Shown here piece after piece: positions 25,990-34,833 of a DNA stretch of 64,000 bases. A program made the translations under genes and the position numbers. The notes under the pieces were generated by a model. The model had not been told where the DNA came from. It searched no databases and saw nothing but the letters and a program-made list of their open reading frames with translations. Position 1 is the stretch's first letter, and every line of letters begins with the position of its first letter. Where the stretch lies: assembly GCF_010730355.1 (NCBI RefSeq), contig NZ_AP022576.1, forward strand, positions 1-64,000, read 5' to 3'. This DNA comes from Mycobacterium florentinum (GTDB taxonomy: Bacteria > Actinomycetota > Actinomycetes > Mycobacteriales > Mycobacteriaceae).

Positions 25990-26712
25990 ATGACCAGCAG
26001 ACGGCTCGCGAAAGTTTCGCTGGCGACCGCGATCCTGATGATGGTCGTGGCGGTCGGCGGTTTCATCGTCACGCTGGTACTCAACGCGTTTTTCCTGGAC
26101 AAATACAACGCCTACGGCGAGGTGCCGATCCCCGGCAACGCCAGCTTGTATCTGCCCGCCGGCGAAGTCACCGTCAGCCTGCACGCCGTGGTGATCAGCG
26201 GTCCCGACGGCGGCGGCCTGCCGGTGCCGCCGCTCGGGGTGACGATCACCCCGCCCGATGGGGTCGCGCAGCCGTCGATGACCGAAAGTATCGGCAGCAC
26301 AACAACTGTTAACAATGATGCACATGTGCGGGTGTGGGTGGCCCGGATTCCCACGGCGGGGACCTACAACATCACGACCGACGGCCAGGTCAACGGATTC
26401 ATCGCGCCGCGACTGGCGTTCGGCCACTCCAGTTCCTACGGCTTTCTGGTGTGGGTGTTCGTGGCGATGTTCGTTGCGGGACTGCTCGATTCGATCGTGT
26501 CGGGGTGGTGGCTGTCGCGCACCCGGCGCAAGGTGGCCGCGGCCTTCGTCGCGGGGGCACATCAGGTTGCGCCGCCGACTACGGCGTATGAGCCCAGTGA
26601 CGAGGGCGTCCGCGTCGAGCGACTCAAAACGCTGGCGGCACTGCGGGATTCCGGAGCCCTGACCGAAGAAGAGTTCCAGACCGAGAAACGGCGGATCCTC
26701 GAAGGCCACTGA
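25990..26712 (+). CDS. Membrane protein with C-terminal SHOCT domain
   Basis: This 240-residue protein has one N-terminal membrane helix ([24 protein letters not shown]) and an extracytoplasmic beta-rich region of about 110 residues. A second helix follows ([21 protein letters not shown]), then a cytoplasmic tail ending [30 protein letters not shown], a clear SHOCT oligomerisation motif. It is divergent from the SDR gene (57 bp). No enzymatic motif is seen; a scaffold or membrane-organising role is inferred from SHOCT. Confidence 0.82.
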   Translation: MTSRRLAKVSLATAILMMVVAVGGFIVTLVLNAFFLDKYNAYGEVPIPGNASLYLPAGEVTVSLHAVVISGPDGGGLPVPPLGVTITPPDGVAQPSMTESIGSTTTVNNDAHVRVWVARIPTAGTYNITTDGQVNGFIAPRLAFGHSSSYGFLVWVFVAMFVAGLLDSIVSGWWLSRTRRKVAAAFVAGAHQVAPPTTAYEPSDEGVRVERLKTLAALRDSGALTEEEFQTEKRRILEGH

Positions 26713-26730
26713 TTTACCGCGTTATTGCCA

Positions 26731-26786
26731 CGAGCGTAACGTCACGCCAAAATTGCGAGCCGAATTGCCCCGTGGCGTTACGCTCG
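26731..26786. repeat. Intergenic inverted repeat, 11-bp arms
   Basis: cgagcgtaacg (26731-26741) and cgttacgctcg (26776-26786) are perfect complements enclosing 34 bp. They lie between the convergent SHOCT and metallo-hydrolase genes, so the element can act as a bidirectional terminator. The arm sequence resembles the cgagcgtgaa stems at 45781-45836, suggesting one family of intergenic palindromes. Confidence 0.6.
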
Positions 26787-26800
26787 CGGACAGCACGTGA

Positions 26801-27424
26801 CTAATGCCCCCGCGCCACCCACTCCTCGTAGTGGACGATCTCGTCGCCGATGGTGGTGCTGTCACCGTGGCCGGTGTGCACGATCGTCTCGCCGGGCAGC
26901 GCGCCCAGGCGCTCCTTGATCGATTTCAGGATGGTCGGGAAGTCGGAGTAGGAACGGCCCGTCGCGCCCGGACCGCCGGAGAACAGCGTGTCGCCGCTGA
27001 ACACCACACCCAGCTCGGGGGCGTACCAGCACACCGATCCGGGCGAGTGACCCGGCGTGTGCAGCGCCTGCAGCGTGGTATCCGCGACGGTCAGCGTGTC
27101 GCCGTCCGCATAGCCGCGAAAGTCCTTGTCCGGGTGCGTCATTCGCCACAGCACCTCGTCGCCGGGATGCAGCAGCACCGGTGCGCCCAGCGTCGCGCCC
27201 AGCTCGGGTGCCACCGTGACGTGGTCGTTGTGGCCGTGGGTGCAGATCACCGCGACCACATTGCGGCCCCGCACAGCGTCCAGGATCGGTTGCGCGGTGT
27301 GGGCGGCGTCGAACACCACGACGTCGGAGTCGTCGCCGACGATCCAGATGTTGTTGTCGACTTCCCAACTGCCGCCGTCGAGTTCGAACGTTCCGTGTGT
27401 GACGAGGTGCTCGATCCCGGCCAC
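26801..27424 (-). CDS. Metallo-beta-lactamase-fold hydrolase (Rv2260-like)
   Basis: This 207-residue MBL-fold protein has the zinc signature THGHNDH and further ligands in LQALHTPGHSPGSVCW, VFSGDTLFSGGPG and IVHTGHGDST. This is the glyoxalase II/thioesterase-like pattern. GTG 27424 overlaps the stop of mscR by one base, so the two are coupled. Given the partner, hydrolysis of a mycothiol ester made by MscR-type chemistry (for example S-formylmycothiol) is a reasonable inference. Confidence 0.88.
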   Translation of the reverse strand: MAGIEHLVTHGTFELDGGSWEVDNNIWIVGDDSDVVVFDAAHTAQPILDAVRGRNVVAVICTHGHNDHVTVAPELGATLGAPVLLHPGDEVLWRMTHPDKDFRGYADGDTLTVADTTLQALHTPGHSPGSVCWYAPELGVVFSGDTLFSGGPGATGRSYSDFPTILKSIKERLGALPGETIVHTGHGDSTTIGDEIVHYEEWVARGH

Positions 27425-28509
27425 TACAACACCACCACCGAGCGCAGCACCTTGCCGGCGTGCATCTTCTCGAACGCCTCCTCGATGTCGGTCAGCCCGA
27501 TGCGTTCGGAGACGAACTTCTCCAGCGGGAGCCGGCCCTGCAGATACAGATCGACCAGGGTGGGGAAGTCGCGTTCGGGCAGGCAGTCGCCGTACCACGA
27601 CGACTTCAGTGATCCACCGCGCGAGAAGAAGTCGACGAGTGGCATTTCCAGCTTCATGTCCGGTGTCGGCACGCCTACCAACACTACGGTTCCGGCGAGG
27701 TCGCGGGCGTAGAAGGCCTGCTTCCAGGTCTCGGGCCGCCCGACCGCGTCGATGACGACGTCGACGCCGAAGCCGTCGGTGAGGTCCTGGATCGTTTTGA
27801 TGACGTCGAATTCGCGGGCATTGACGGTGTGGGTGGCACCGAACTTGCGGGCCCAGTCCAGCTTGGTGTTGTCCGTGTCGACGGCGATGATCTTCTTCGC
27901 GCCGACCAGCGCCGCGCCGGCGATCGCCGCGTCGCCCACCCCGCCGCAGCCGATCACCGCGACGGTGTCGTCCCGGGTGACCGCGCCGGTGTTGATCGCG
28001 GCGCCGATCCCGGCCATCACGCCGCAGCCCAGCAGCCCGGCGACCGCCGGGTCGGCCTCGGGATTGACCTTGGTGCACTGCCCGGCGGCCACCAACGTCT
28101 TGTCGGCGAACGCCCCGATGCCCAGCGCGGGCGTCAGCTCGGTGCCGTCGGTCAGTGTCATCTTCTGGGTGGCGTTGAACGTGTCGAAGCACAGCTGTGG
28201 CTTGCCCCGCTTGCAGGCCCGGCACTGGCCGCAGACCGCGCGCCAGTTCAGGATCACGAAGTCGCCCGGCGCCACCGACGTCACGCCCGGCCCGACGGCT
28301 TCGACCGTGCCCGCGGCCTCGTGGCCGAGCAGGAACGGGTACTCGTCGTTGATGCCGCCCTCCCGGTAAGTCAGGTCGGTGTGGCACACCCCGCAGGCGA
28401 TGACATCGACCAGGGCCTCGCCGGGCCCCGGATCCGGGACGACGATGTCCACCAACTCCACGGGTTGGCCCTTCTTGCGTGAAATCACTCCTCGCACTGT
28501 CTGACTCAT
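27424..28509 (-). CDS. mscR: S-nitrosomycothiol reductase / mycothiol-dependent formaldehyde dehydrogenase
   Basis: This 361-residue zinc alcohol dehydrogenase has catalytic-zinc residues CGVCHTD and [12 protein letters not shown], the structural-zinc cluster [15 protein letters not shown] and the Rossmann site [15 protein letters not shown]. Sequence and position match M. tuberculosis Rv2259 (from memory), which oxidises hydroxymethyl-mycothiol with NAD and reduces S-nitrosomycothiol. It acts in the cytoplasm in formaldehyde and NO detoxification. It forms a tight operon with the MBL-fold hydrolase. Confidence 0.92.
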   Translation of the reverse strand: MSQTVRGVISRKKGQPVELVDIVVPDPGPGEALVDVIACGVCHTDLTYREGGINDEYPFLLGHEAAGTVEAVGPGVTSVAPGDFVILNWRAVCGQCRACKRGKPQLCFDTFNATQKMTLTDGTELTPALGIGAFADKTLVAAGQCTKVNPEADPAVAGLLGCGVMAGIGAAINTGAVTRDDTVAVIGCGGVGDAAIAGAALVGAKKIIAVDTDNTKLDWARKFGATHTVNAREFDVIKTIQDLTDGFGVDVVIDAVGRPETWKQAFYARDLAGTVVLVGVPTPDMKLEMPLVDFFSRGGSLKSSWYGDCLPERDFPTLVDLYLQGRLPLEKFVSERIGLTDIEEAFEKMHAGKVLRSVVVL

Positions 28510-28581
28510 GGGCTACAACCTACTGTTCGCCGCCATACATCTCCCGTCGGGCTGTCCACCCATAAACCGGGTGTAGCGTCC

Positions 28582-29646
28582 GTGAGCGTGACGGCTGTGG
28601 AGAATGTCGAAGAATTCGCCGGACGCGTGGTCTCGGCAATCGACGATGCGAGCCTGGTAATCCTGCTGAGTATCGGACACCAAACGGGCCTGCTGGACAC
28701 GATGGCCGAAGTCGGGCCGGCCACCAGCGCGCAGCTCGCCGACGCGGCGGGCCTCAACGAGCGCTACGTCCGGGAGTGGTTGGGCGGCATGACGACCGGG
28801 CATGTCGTCGACTACGACGCCGACACCGGAACCTACTCGCTGCCCACCCATCGTGCGGCGGTGCTGACCCGTGCCGCCGGCCCGGACAACCTGGCCGTGG
28901 TGGCCATGTTCCTTCCGCAGCTCGGCGAGGTCGAGCAGAAAATCCTCGGCTGCTTCCGCGAGGGTGGTGGGCTGCCGTACAGCGAGTTCCCGCGTTTCCA
29001 CGCGCTGATGGCCGAGCAAAGTGCGGCGGTGTTCGACATCGCGCTCGTCGACGTCGTGCTGCCGTTGGTCGAGGGCTTGCCGGACCGCCTGCGCTCCGGT
29101 GCCGACGTCGCCGATTTCGGGTGCGGCAGCGGACACGCGATCAACGTGATGGCACAGGCGTTCCCGGCGAGCCGCTTCACCGGTATCGACTTCTCCGAGG
29201 AGGCCATCGCGACCGGCGTCGTCGAGGCGGCTCGCCTGGGTCTGACCAATGCGACTTTCGAGAGCCACGATCTGACCGAGCTGGACAAGGCGGACGCCTA
29301 CGACGTCATCACGGTGTTCGACGCCATCCACGATCAGGCGCAGCCGGCGCGGGTGCTGGAGAACATCCATCGCGCGCTGCGACCCGGTGGCGTGTTCTTG
29401 ATGGCCGACATCAAGGCATCCAGCCGGCTCGAGGAGAACGTCGACGTCCCCATGAGCACCTACCTCTACACCGTGTCGCTGATGCACTGCATGACGGTGT
29501 CGCTGGCACTGGACGGCGCCGGGCTCGGAACGGCCTGGGGCACGCAGCTGGCCACCTCGATGCTCGTCGACGCCGGGTTCGACGACGTCCGGGTGCTCGA
29601 GATCGAATCCGACCCGATCAACAACTACTACATCGCGACGAAGTGA
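28582..29646 (+). CDS. SAM-dependent methyltransferase with winged-helix N-terminus (Rv2258c-like)
   Basis: This 354-residue protein has an N-terminal helical dimerisation/winged-helix region with [23 protein letters not shown], like small-molecule O-methyltransferases. A class I methyltransferase core follows: [20 protein letters not shown] (motif I), [11 protein letters not shown] (II) and [13 protein letters not shown] (IV). Start GTG 28582. It is divergent from mscR and just upstream of a beta-lactamase-like gene on the same strand (13 bp). The substrate is not known. Confidence 0.88.
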   Translation: MSVTAVENVEEFAGRVVSAIDDASLVILLSIGHQTGLLDTMAEVGPATSAQLADAAGLNERYVREWLGGMTTGHVVDYDADTGTYSLPTHRAAVLTRAAGPDNLAVVAMFLPQLGEVEQKILGCFREGGGLPYSEFPRFHALMAEQSAAVFDIALVDVVLPLVEGLPDRLRSGADVADFGCGSGHAINVMAQAFPASRFTGIDFSEEAIATGVVEAARLGLTNATFESHDLTELDKADAYDVITVFDAIHDQAQPARVLENIHRALRPGGVFLMADIKASSRLEENVDVPMSTYLYTVSLMHCMTVSLALDGAGLGTAWGTQLATSMLVDAGFDDVRVLEIESDPINNYYIATK

Positions 29647-29659
29647 CGCGCCCGCTTTG

Positions 29660-30481
29660 ATGGCAGCGCTCGATCTACTCGACGACTGGCCGGTGTCGGC
29701 TGCCGCCGCGGCGGTGATCGGACCCGCCGGCGTGCTGGCCACCCACGGCGACACCGAGCGGGTGTTCACGCTGGCGTCGGTGACCAAGCCGTTGGTCGCT
29801 CGCGCGGCGCAGGTCGCGGTCGAGGAGGGCGTCGTCGAGCTGGACACCCCGGCCGGTCCGCCCGGCTCGACGGTCCGCCACCTGCTGGCGCACGCGTCGG
29901 GCCTGGCAATGCTGGACGGACGGGTGCTGGCCAAGCCCGGCACCCGGCGCATGTATTCCAACTACGGCTTCACGGTGCTGGCCGAAACCATCGAGCGCGA
30001 GTCGGGCATCGACTTCGGCCGCTATCTCGCCGAGGCGGTGTGCGAGCCGCTGAACATGCGCGCCACCCGGCTGGACGGTGGCGCGGCGGAGGCCGGCTTC
30101 GGGGCGACCTCGACGGTCGTCGACCTGGCGGCGTTCGCCGGCGACCTGTTGTGCCCGTCGACCGTCTCGGCGGAGCTGCACGCCGAGGCGACGACCGTGC
30201 AATTTCCCGGCCTGGACGGGGTGCTGCCCGGCTACGGCGTGCAGCGGCCCAACGATTGGGGCCTGGGTTTCGAAATCCGGGACGGCAAATCGCCGCACTG
30301 GACGGGGGCGCGCAACTCGGCGCGAACCTACGGCCACTTCGGCCAGGCAGGCGGCTTCATCTGGGCAGATCCCGACGCGGAGCTGGTGCTGGTGGCCCTG
30401 ACGGACCGCGATTTCGGCGACTGGGCGCTCGACTTGTGGCCGGCCGTCGCCGACGCGGTGCTACTCCAATACATCAAATAG
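29660..30481 (+). CDS. Serine beta-lactamase/DD-peptidase family protein (Rv2257c-like)
   Basis: This 273-residue class C-type fold protein has LASVTKPLVARAAQ (SxxK, catalytic Ser-Lys), MYSNYGFTVLAE (YxN) and YGHFGQAGGFIWAD (HxG, third motif). No signal peptide is visible, so it is probably a cytoplasmic esterase or peptidase relative rather than a resistance enzyme. ATG 29660 follows an in-frame TTG. Likely co-transcribed with the methyltransferase upstream. Confidence 0.86.
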   Translation: MAALDLLDDWPVSAAAAAVIGPAGVLATHGDTERVFTLASVTKPLVARAAQVAVEEGVVELDTPAGPPGSTVRHLLAHASGLAMLDGRVLAKPGTRRMYSNYGFTVLAETIERESGIDFGRYLAEAVCEPLNMRATRLDGGAAEAGFGATSTVVDLAAFAGDLLCPSTVSAELHAEATTVQFPGLDGVLPGYGVQRPNDWGLGFEIRDGKSPHWTGARNSARTYGHFGQAGGFIWADPDAELVLVALTDRDFGDWALDLWPAVADAVLLQYIK

Positions 30482-30608
30482 GCATCGAGCACTAGCGCAA
30501 CACGGGTATCACAGGGCACAATAGACACGCACGAAACAAAAGCATCTGCACGTCGGTTCGCCAGGTCGTTGGGGAAGACGTCCCTCGTGGAACCGAAGGA
30601 GCAGGTAG

Positions 30609-31121
30609 ATGCGTGCGTCGAACCAATTTGCCGACGTGACGGCTGGTGTGGTGTACGTCCACGCCTCGCCCGCGGCGGTATGCCCGCATGTCGAGTGGGC
30701 GTTGTCATCGACCCTGCAGTCCAAGGCCAATTTGGTCTGGACACCGCAGCCGGCGATGCCCGGGCAGCTGCGTGCTGTCACCAACTGGGTCGGTCCGGTG
30801 GGTACCGGTGCCCGGTTGGCCAACGCGCTGCGGTCCTGGTCGGTGCTGCGGTTCGAGGTGACCGAGGACCCCAGCCCGGGAGTCGACGGCCACCGCTTCA
30901 GCCACACCCCGCAACTGGGCTTGTGGACCGGGGCGATGAGCGCCAACGGCGACATCATGGTCGGGGAGATGCGGCTGCGGTCGATGATGGCGCAGGGCGC
31001 CGACACGCTGGCCGCCGAGCTGGACTCGGTGCTGGGCACGGCGTGGGACGAGGCGCTCGAGGTCTACCGCGACGGCGGCGACGCCGGCGAAGTGACCTGG
31101 CTCAACCGGGGCGTCGGCTAA
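30609..31121 (+). CDS. DUF3145 protein (Rv2256c-like)
   Basis: This 170-residue actinobacterial protein of unknown function begins MRASNQFADVTAGVVYVHASPAAVCPHVEWAL, then LVWTPQPAMPGQLRAVTNWVGPVGTGARL, FEVTEDPSPGVDGHRFSHTPQLGLW and EVYRDGGDAGEVTWLNRGVG, all typical of DUF3145. A good GAAGGAG site precedes ATG 30609. It stands as a single gene after the beta-lactamase-like gene, with a 127-bp leader. Confidence 0.88.
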   Translation: MRASNQFADVTAGVVYVHASPAAVCPHVEWALSSTLQSKANLVWTPQPAMPGQLRAVTNWVGPVGTGARLANALRSWSVLRFEVTEDPSPGVDGHRFSHTPQLGLWTGAMSANGDIMVGEMRLRSMMAQGADTLAAELDSVLGTAWDEALEVYRDGGDAGEVTWLNRGVG

Positions 31122-31129
31122 ACCGCCGG

Positions 31130-31651
31130 CTAGACGGTTGGCGGCACCGTCGGCGGGTTCGCCGGGGCGGCCGACACCGGCATATCGACATTGCCCTGAC
31201 ACGCGCCGCTTTTGATGTCGGTGTGAAAGACGCCGGTCAGGACGCCGTTCGGCCCGGGCGTGTAGGCCGTGATCGATTTGGCCGGGTCGGATTCGGTTGT
31301 CCCGTCGGGCAATAGGCAGTCCCACTGCCAGGTCATCTCGCGCACCCACTGAGACCCATTCCAGGTGAATTCGATCGTCTTCGGCATGGAGTCGTTCTTG
31401 GGCGGTGGCGGGTCGTTCACCGTGGCGGTGCAGACATTGGCCGCGCACTTGGAGGTGATCGAGACGCTGGCCCGGTGGGCGAATTCGGGTTGTTTGGCCG
31501 CGATGCTGGTGCCGACCTTCGCGTTGGCGGACAGCGTCAGGATGTACTGCCCGTTCCAGAGTGGGTCGGCCGCCTGAGCGGGCGCCGCGGCTAGCGCGCC
31601 GCCCAGCGCGAGGGCCGCGGCGACAAGCGTAGTTGTGCGATGTCCCGACAT
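31130..31651 (-). CDS. Secreted protein of unknown function (Rv2253-like)
   Basis: This 173-residue protein has signal peptide MSGHRTTTLVAAALALGGALAAAPAQA behind GGAGGA, which fixes start 31651. The mature domain starts DPLWNGQYILTLSANAKVGTSIAA. Four Cys residues (SKCAANVC, WDCLLPDG, SGACQGN) could form two disulfides. The tail ends in a Pro/Val-rich stretch. It lies 67 bp downstream of the diacylglycerol kinase gene on the same strand. Confidence 0.85.
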   Translation of the reverse strand: MSGHRTTTLVAAALALGGALAAAPAQAADPLWNGQYILTLSANAKVGTSIAAKQPEFAHRASVSITSKCAANVCTATVNDPPPPKNDSMPKTIEFTWNGSQWVREMTWQWDCLLPDGTTESDPAKSITAYTPGPNGVLTGVFHTDIKSGACQGNVDMPVSAAPANPPTVPPTV

Positions 31652-31718
31652 CGTTCCTCCCAGGGCAGCGCTCCCGCGGCGCACGTCTGCCCTGATGTCG
31701 CTTTTGTCGCGGCAGTTG

Positions 31719-32630
31719 TTACACGGCCGGGCGCAGAATCTGCAGTGCGCCGGGCACCGCGGAGAGCTCCGCGGGCAGCAGGCACGCGAAGTCGCCGTCC
31801 GCGTAGACGTTGATGCCGGGGCATTCGACGTGGATTGTCTTGGCGCGCGCCGTGGTGACCTCGTCGAGTTCGACGTGCGTGCCCTTCAGCACGGTGGGGA
31901 ACAGCCGGACGAATTTCGTCCGGGATGCGGTGTGCGCCATCGTGATGTCGAGCAGGCCGTCGGTGTAGTCGGCGTTCGGACAGATCAGCAGCCCGCCGCC
32001 GTAGCTTCGGGTATTTCCGAAGGCGGCCAGGGTGATATCGGCGTCGATCTCCTTGGTTCCGTCGAGCACCAAGCGGAACGGCAGCATCCGCAGTTGCGTG
32101 AGTTCGGCGAGCATCGCGACGTAGTAGCGCAGCCGTCCGTGCGGCCAGCTCATCCGGTTGGCGCGATCGGTGACCAGGGAATCGAATCCGGCGGCCGCCA
32201 CGGTGCCGAACCACTTGTCCTGGCCCGTGCCGTCGCGAATCTTGCCGAGGTCGATCGTCTGGGTCCAGCCGTCGACGACGATGTCCGCGGCGGCCTCGGG
32301 ATCCTTTGTGGGAATGCCGAATTCACGGGCATGATCGTTGCCGGTGCCCGCGGGGATGATGCCCAGCGGAATGTCGGTGCCCGCCAACACTTGTAGCGCG
32401 TTGGAGATCACGCCGTCGCCGCCGGTGGCTACCAGTGCGTCGGTGCCGCGTTCGATGGCCGCGGCGGCGAGATGCCGGGCGTCCTCGGCGTCGTCGCCGA
32501 TGATCTCGTTGACCTCGACACCGCGAGCATGCAACCGGGCGATCGCGGCCTGCGCCGCCTGCACGGCGGTACCGTGCCCCGACAGCGGATTGGTCAGCGC
32601 GGTGACCTTGGCGATCTCGCGACGAATCAC
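31719..32630 (-). CDS. Diacylglycerol kinase family lipid kinase (Rv2252-like)
   Basis: This 303-residue kinase of the DAGK catalytic family opens with VTALTNPLSGHGTAVQAAQ. It has the nucleotide loop ATGGDGVISNALQVL (GGDG) and IPAGTGNDHAREFGI, then VAAAGFDSLVTDRAN and the C-terminal LLDITMAHTASRTKFVRLFP half-domain. It phosphorylates diacylglycerol or a related lipid, feeding phosphatidylinositol-mannoside or phospholipid synthesis; the M. tuberculosis relative is Rv2252 (from memory). GTG 32630 overlaps the upstream FAD-oxidase stop as GTGA, so they form an operon. Confidence 0.9.
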   Translation of the reverse strand: MIRREIAKVTALTNPLSGHGTAVQAAQAAIARLHARGVEVNEIIGDDAEDARHLAAAAIERGTDALVATGGDGVISNALQVLAGTDIPLGIIPAGTGNDHAREFGIPTKDPEAAADIVVDGWTQTIDLGKIRDGTGQDKWFGTVAAAGFDSLVTDRANRMSWPHGRLRYYVAMLAELTQLRMLPFRLVLDGTKEIDADITLAAFGNTRSYGGGLLICPNADYTDGLLDITMAHTASRTKFVRLFPTVLKGTHVELDEVTTARAKTIHVECPGINVYADGDFACLLPAELSAVPGALQILRPAV

Positions 32631-34243
32631 GGAATGAGCTTGCCGGGGTTGAGGATTCCCGCCGGATCCAGGGTCGCCTTGACCGCGCGCAACACCTGCA
32701 CGCCCAGGTCGCCCACCTCGTCGCGCATCCAGGGCCGGTGATCGGCGCCGACCGCGTGGTGGTGAGTGATGGTGCCGCCGGTGGCGATGATCGCGTCCGA
32801 CGCGGCCTTCTTGGCGGCCTGCCACTGCTCGATCGGGTTGCCGCGCTGCCCGGCGACGACGGTGAAGTACAACGACGCGCCGGTGGGATACACGTGCGAA
32901 ATGTGGCACATCACCAGTGCCGGTGTCCCGGTTTCGGCCAACGCGGTGGTCAGCGCTTCGGTGACGGCGGCCTTGAGTGCCGGGACGTTCGACCAGTCGG
33001 TCGCGGTCTCCAGCGTCTCGCAGAGTGCACCTGCGGCGAGCAGCGAGTCCCGCAGATACGGCGCGCCGAACCGGCCGCGCTCCCAGGCCTGCGCGGGACC
33101 CTCGCCCAGCGACGTGCCGCCCTGGGCGTTGAGCAATTCGCGGGTTTCGGCGTGCCGGCTCTCGACGTGTTCCTTGGTGCCCTCGAAGACGGTGATGCCC
33201 AGGCAGCCGCCGGTGATCTGGTTTTCACCGATCGTCTCGGTGGTGGCCAGGTTGACTCCGGTCTCGGCCTCGTCGGACAGCCGAATCACGGTGGGGCCGG
33301 TCGCATTCTGGGTGACCGCCCGTAAGGCGGCCGCCCCGGTCGCGAAATCGGGGAACGACCAGGCTTCGTAGCTGACGGCTTCCGGCGCCGGGTGCACCCG
33401 CAGTCGCACCTGCGTGATCACGCCGAAGGTCCCCTCCGACCCGATCAGCAGCTGCCGCAGATCGGGGCCGGCGGCCGATTCGGGTCCGCGGCCCAGGTCC
33501 AGCGTCCCCGCCGGGGTGATCATCCGCAGCCCGCGGACCATGTCGTTGAACCGGCCGTAGCCGGCCGAATCCTGGCCGGAGGAGCGGGTGGCGGCGAAGC
33601 CGCCGATGGTGGCGTATTGGAAGCTCTGCGGGAAATGTCCGAGCGAGTAGCCACGCTCGCCGAGCAGGCGTTCGGCGTCCGGACCGGTGAGGCCCGCGCC
33701 CAGGACGGCCTGGCCGGACACCTCGTCGAGGGAGACCAGCTGATCGAAGCGGCGCAGATCGAGCGACACGACCGCGCCGAAATCGCCGCGGATGGGGTCG
33801 AGGCCCCCGACCACGCTGGTGCCGCCGCCGAACGGGACGACGGCGATGCCGTGCTCGGAGCAGTAGCGCAGGATTTCGCGGACGGCGTCTTCGCCGTCGG
33901 GACCGCCGGGCAGCAGGATCGCGTCGGGCGCGTCTTGAGCTGCGGCTTTTCGCTTCAGCAGGTCGAGAGTGGACTTGCCGCCGGCATGCAGCAATCGATC
34001 GCGATCGTCGGTGCGGCAATACTCGGCGCCGACGATCGCGGCGAGCGCGTCTTTGTCGGCTTGGGACAGCGCCGACGGACGCAGCTGCACCTGGTCGGGG
34101 GCGAGCTCGGCGTGCTCCGAGTCGTCCAGGCCGACCGCCTGTTTCAGCAGCGACCGGATGCCGTCGGAGAGTGGTTTGGCGCTGGCGGGATCTCCCCACG
34201 CGTTCCATTTCATCGGCGGGAGGAGTTGCTCGGATTGCGTCAT
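32627..34243 (-). CDS. FAD-linked oxidase, alkyl-dihydroxyacetonephosphate synthase-like (Rv2251-like)
   Basis: This 538-residue flavoprotein of the FAD_binding_4/VAO family has ILRYCSEHGIAVVPFGGGTSVVGGLDP (FAD pyrophosphate loop) and YATIGGFAATRSSGQDSAGYGRFNDMV. The C-terminal cap contains PALVMCHISHVYPTGASLYFTVVA and GGTITHHHAVGADHRPWM. This layout matches alkyl-DHAP synthases and related lipid/D-lactate oxidases. The first 25 residues are of the MKWNAWGDP type seen in ether-lipid synthases. It is coupled to the lipid kinase gene and divergent from a TetR gene only 17 bp away. Confidence 0.88.
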   Translation of the reverse strand: MTQSEQLLPPMKWNAWGDPASAKPLSDGIRSLLKQAVGLDDSEHAELAPDQVQLRPSALSQADKDALAAIVGAEYCRTDDRDRLLHAGGKSTLDLLKRKAAAQDAPDAILLPGGPDGEDAVREILRYCSEHGIAVVPFGGGTSVVGGLDPIRGDFGAVVSLDLRRFDQLVSLDEVSGQAVLGAGLTGPDAERLLGERGYSLGHFPQSFQYATIGGFAATRSSGQDSAGYGRFNDMVRGLRMITPAGTLDLGRGPESAAGPDLRQLLIGSEGTFGVITQVRLRVHPAPEAVSYEAWSFPDFATGAAALRAVTQNATGPTVIRLSDEAETGVNLATTETIGENQITGGCLGITVFEGTKEHVESRHAETRELLNAQGGTSLGEGPAQAWERGRFGAPYLRDSLLAAGALCETLETATDWSNVPALKAAVTEALTTALAETGTPALVMCHISHVYPTGASLYFTVVAGQRGNPIEQWQAAKKAASDAIIATGGTITHHHAVGADHRPWMRDEVGDLGVQVLRAVKATLDPAGILNPGKLIP

Positions 34244-34280
34244 GCGTTACAGTATTACATATGCTGTCAATTAGTAACGC
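34244..34280. promoter_or_regulatory. Palindromic operator at the divergent TetR/FAD-oxidase start
   Basis: gcgttac (34244-34250) and gtaacgc (34274-34280) are perfect 7-bp arms that straddle the 17-bp divergent gap and the first codons of the TetR gene. The region between is AT-rich (agtattacatatgctgtc). With so short a gap, the TetR transcript is probably leaderless, and one operator could repress both directions. Confidence 0.6.
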
Positions 34281-34833
34281 AGGTTTGGACGTGGGCGAGC
34301 GGATCCTCGCGGCGGCCGCCAGCTGTGTGGTCGATTTCGGGGTGGACCGGGTGACGCTCGCCGAGATCGCGCGGCGCGCGGGCGTGAGCCGGCCGACCGT
34401 GTACCGCCGCTGGCCGGACACGCCGTCGATCGTGGCGGCGCTGCTGACCCAGCGGATCACCGATGTGATGGCCGACGCGCCATTGCTGGGCGAGGATCGC
34501 GAATCGCTGGTGCGCCAAATCGTTTCAGTGGCCGACCTGTTGCGCCGCGACGAGTTGATCATGTCGGTGATGCACTCGCACCTGGCGCCGATCTACATCA
34601 CCGAACGCCTCGGCGAAAGCCAGCAGATGTTGATCGGCGCGCTGGCCGAGCGGTTGCGGGTGGCCCAGCGCCAGGGCAGCGTGCGCGCGGGCGATCCGCT
34701 GCGGCTGGCCACGATGGTGTTGCTGATCGCGCAGTCGACCATTCAGTCCGAGCGGATCGTGCGCCCGATCCTCGACGCCGACGCGCTGGCCACCGAACTC
34801 GCCCACTCGCTGAACGGATACCTGTCGTCATGA
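34261..34833 (+). CDS. TetR family regulator (Rv2250c-like)
   Basis: This 190-residue regulator has the HTH ERILAAAASCVVDFGVDRVTLAEIARRAGVSRPTVYRRWPDTPSIVAALL. The C-terminal domain has LRRDELIMSVMHSHLAPIYITERLGESQQMLIGAL. Start ATG 34261 lies at the presumed transcription start. Its stop overlaps glpD (ATGA at 34830-34833), so it is co-expressed with glycerol-3-phosphate dehydrogenase, and it is divergent from the FAD oxidase/lipid kinase operon. It is placed to coordinate glycerol/ether-lipid metabolism, by inference. Confidence 0.9.
   Translation: MLSISNAGLDVGERILAAAASCVVDFGVDRVTLAEIARRAGVSRPTVYRRWPDTPSIVAALLTQRITDVMADAPLLGEDRESLVRQIVSVADLLRRDELIMSVMHSHLAPIYITERLGESQQMLIGALAERLRVAQRQGSVRAGDPLRLATMVLLIAQSTIQSERIVRPILDADALATELAHSLNGYLSS

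Noticed and set aside
24976..26709. 577-residue version of the SDR with a long N-terminal extension
   Set aside because: The extension is antisense to the SHOCT-domain gene; SDR homology begins at ATG 25932.
29660..30481. Beta-lactamase resistance gene
   Set aside because: The three serine-hydrolase motifs are present but there is no signal peptide; it fits the cytosolic Rv2257c-type family better.
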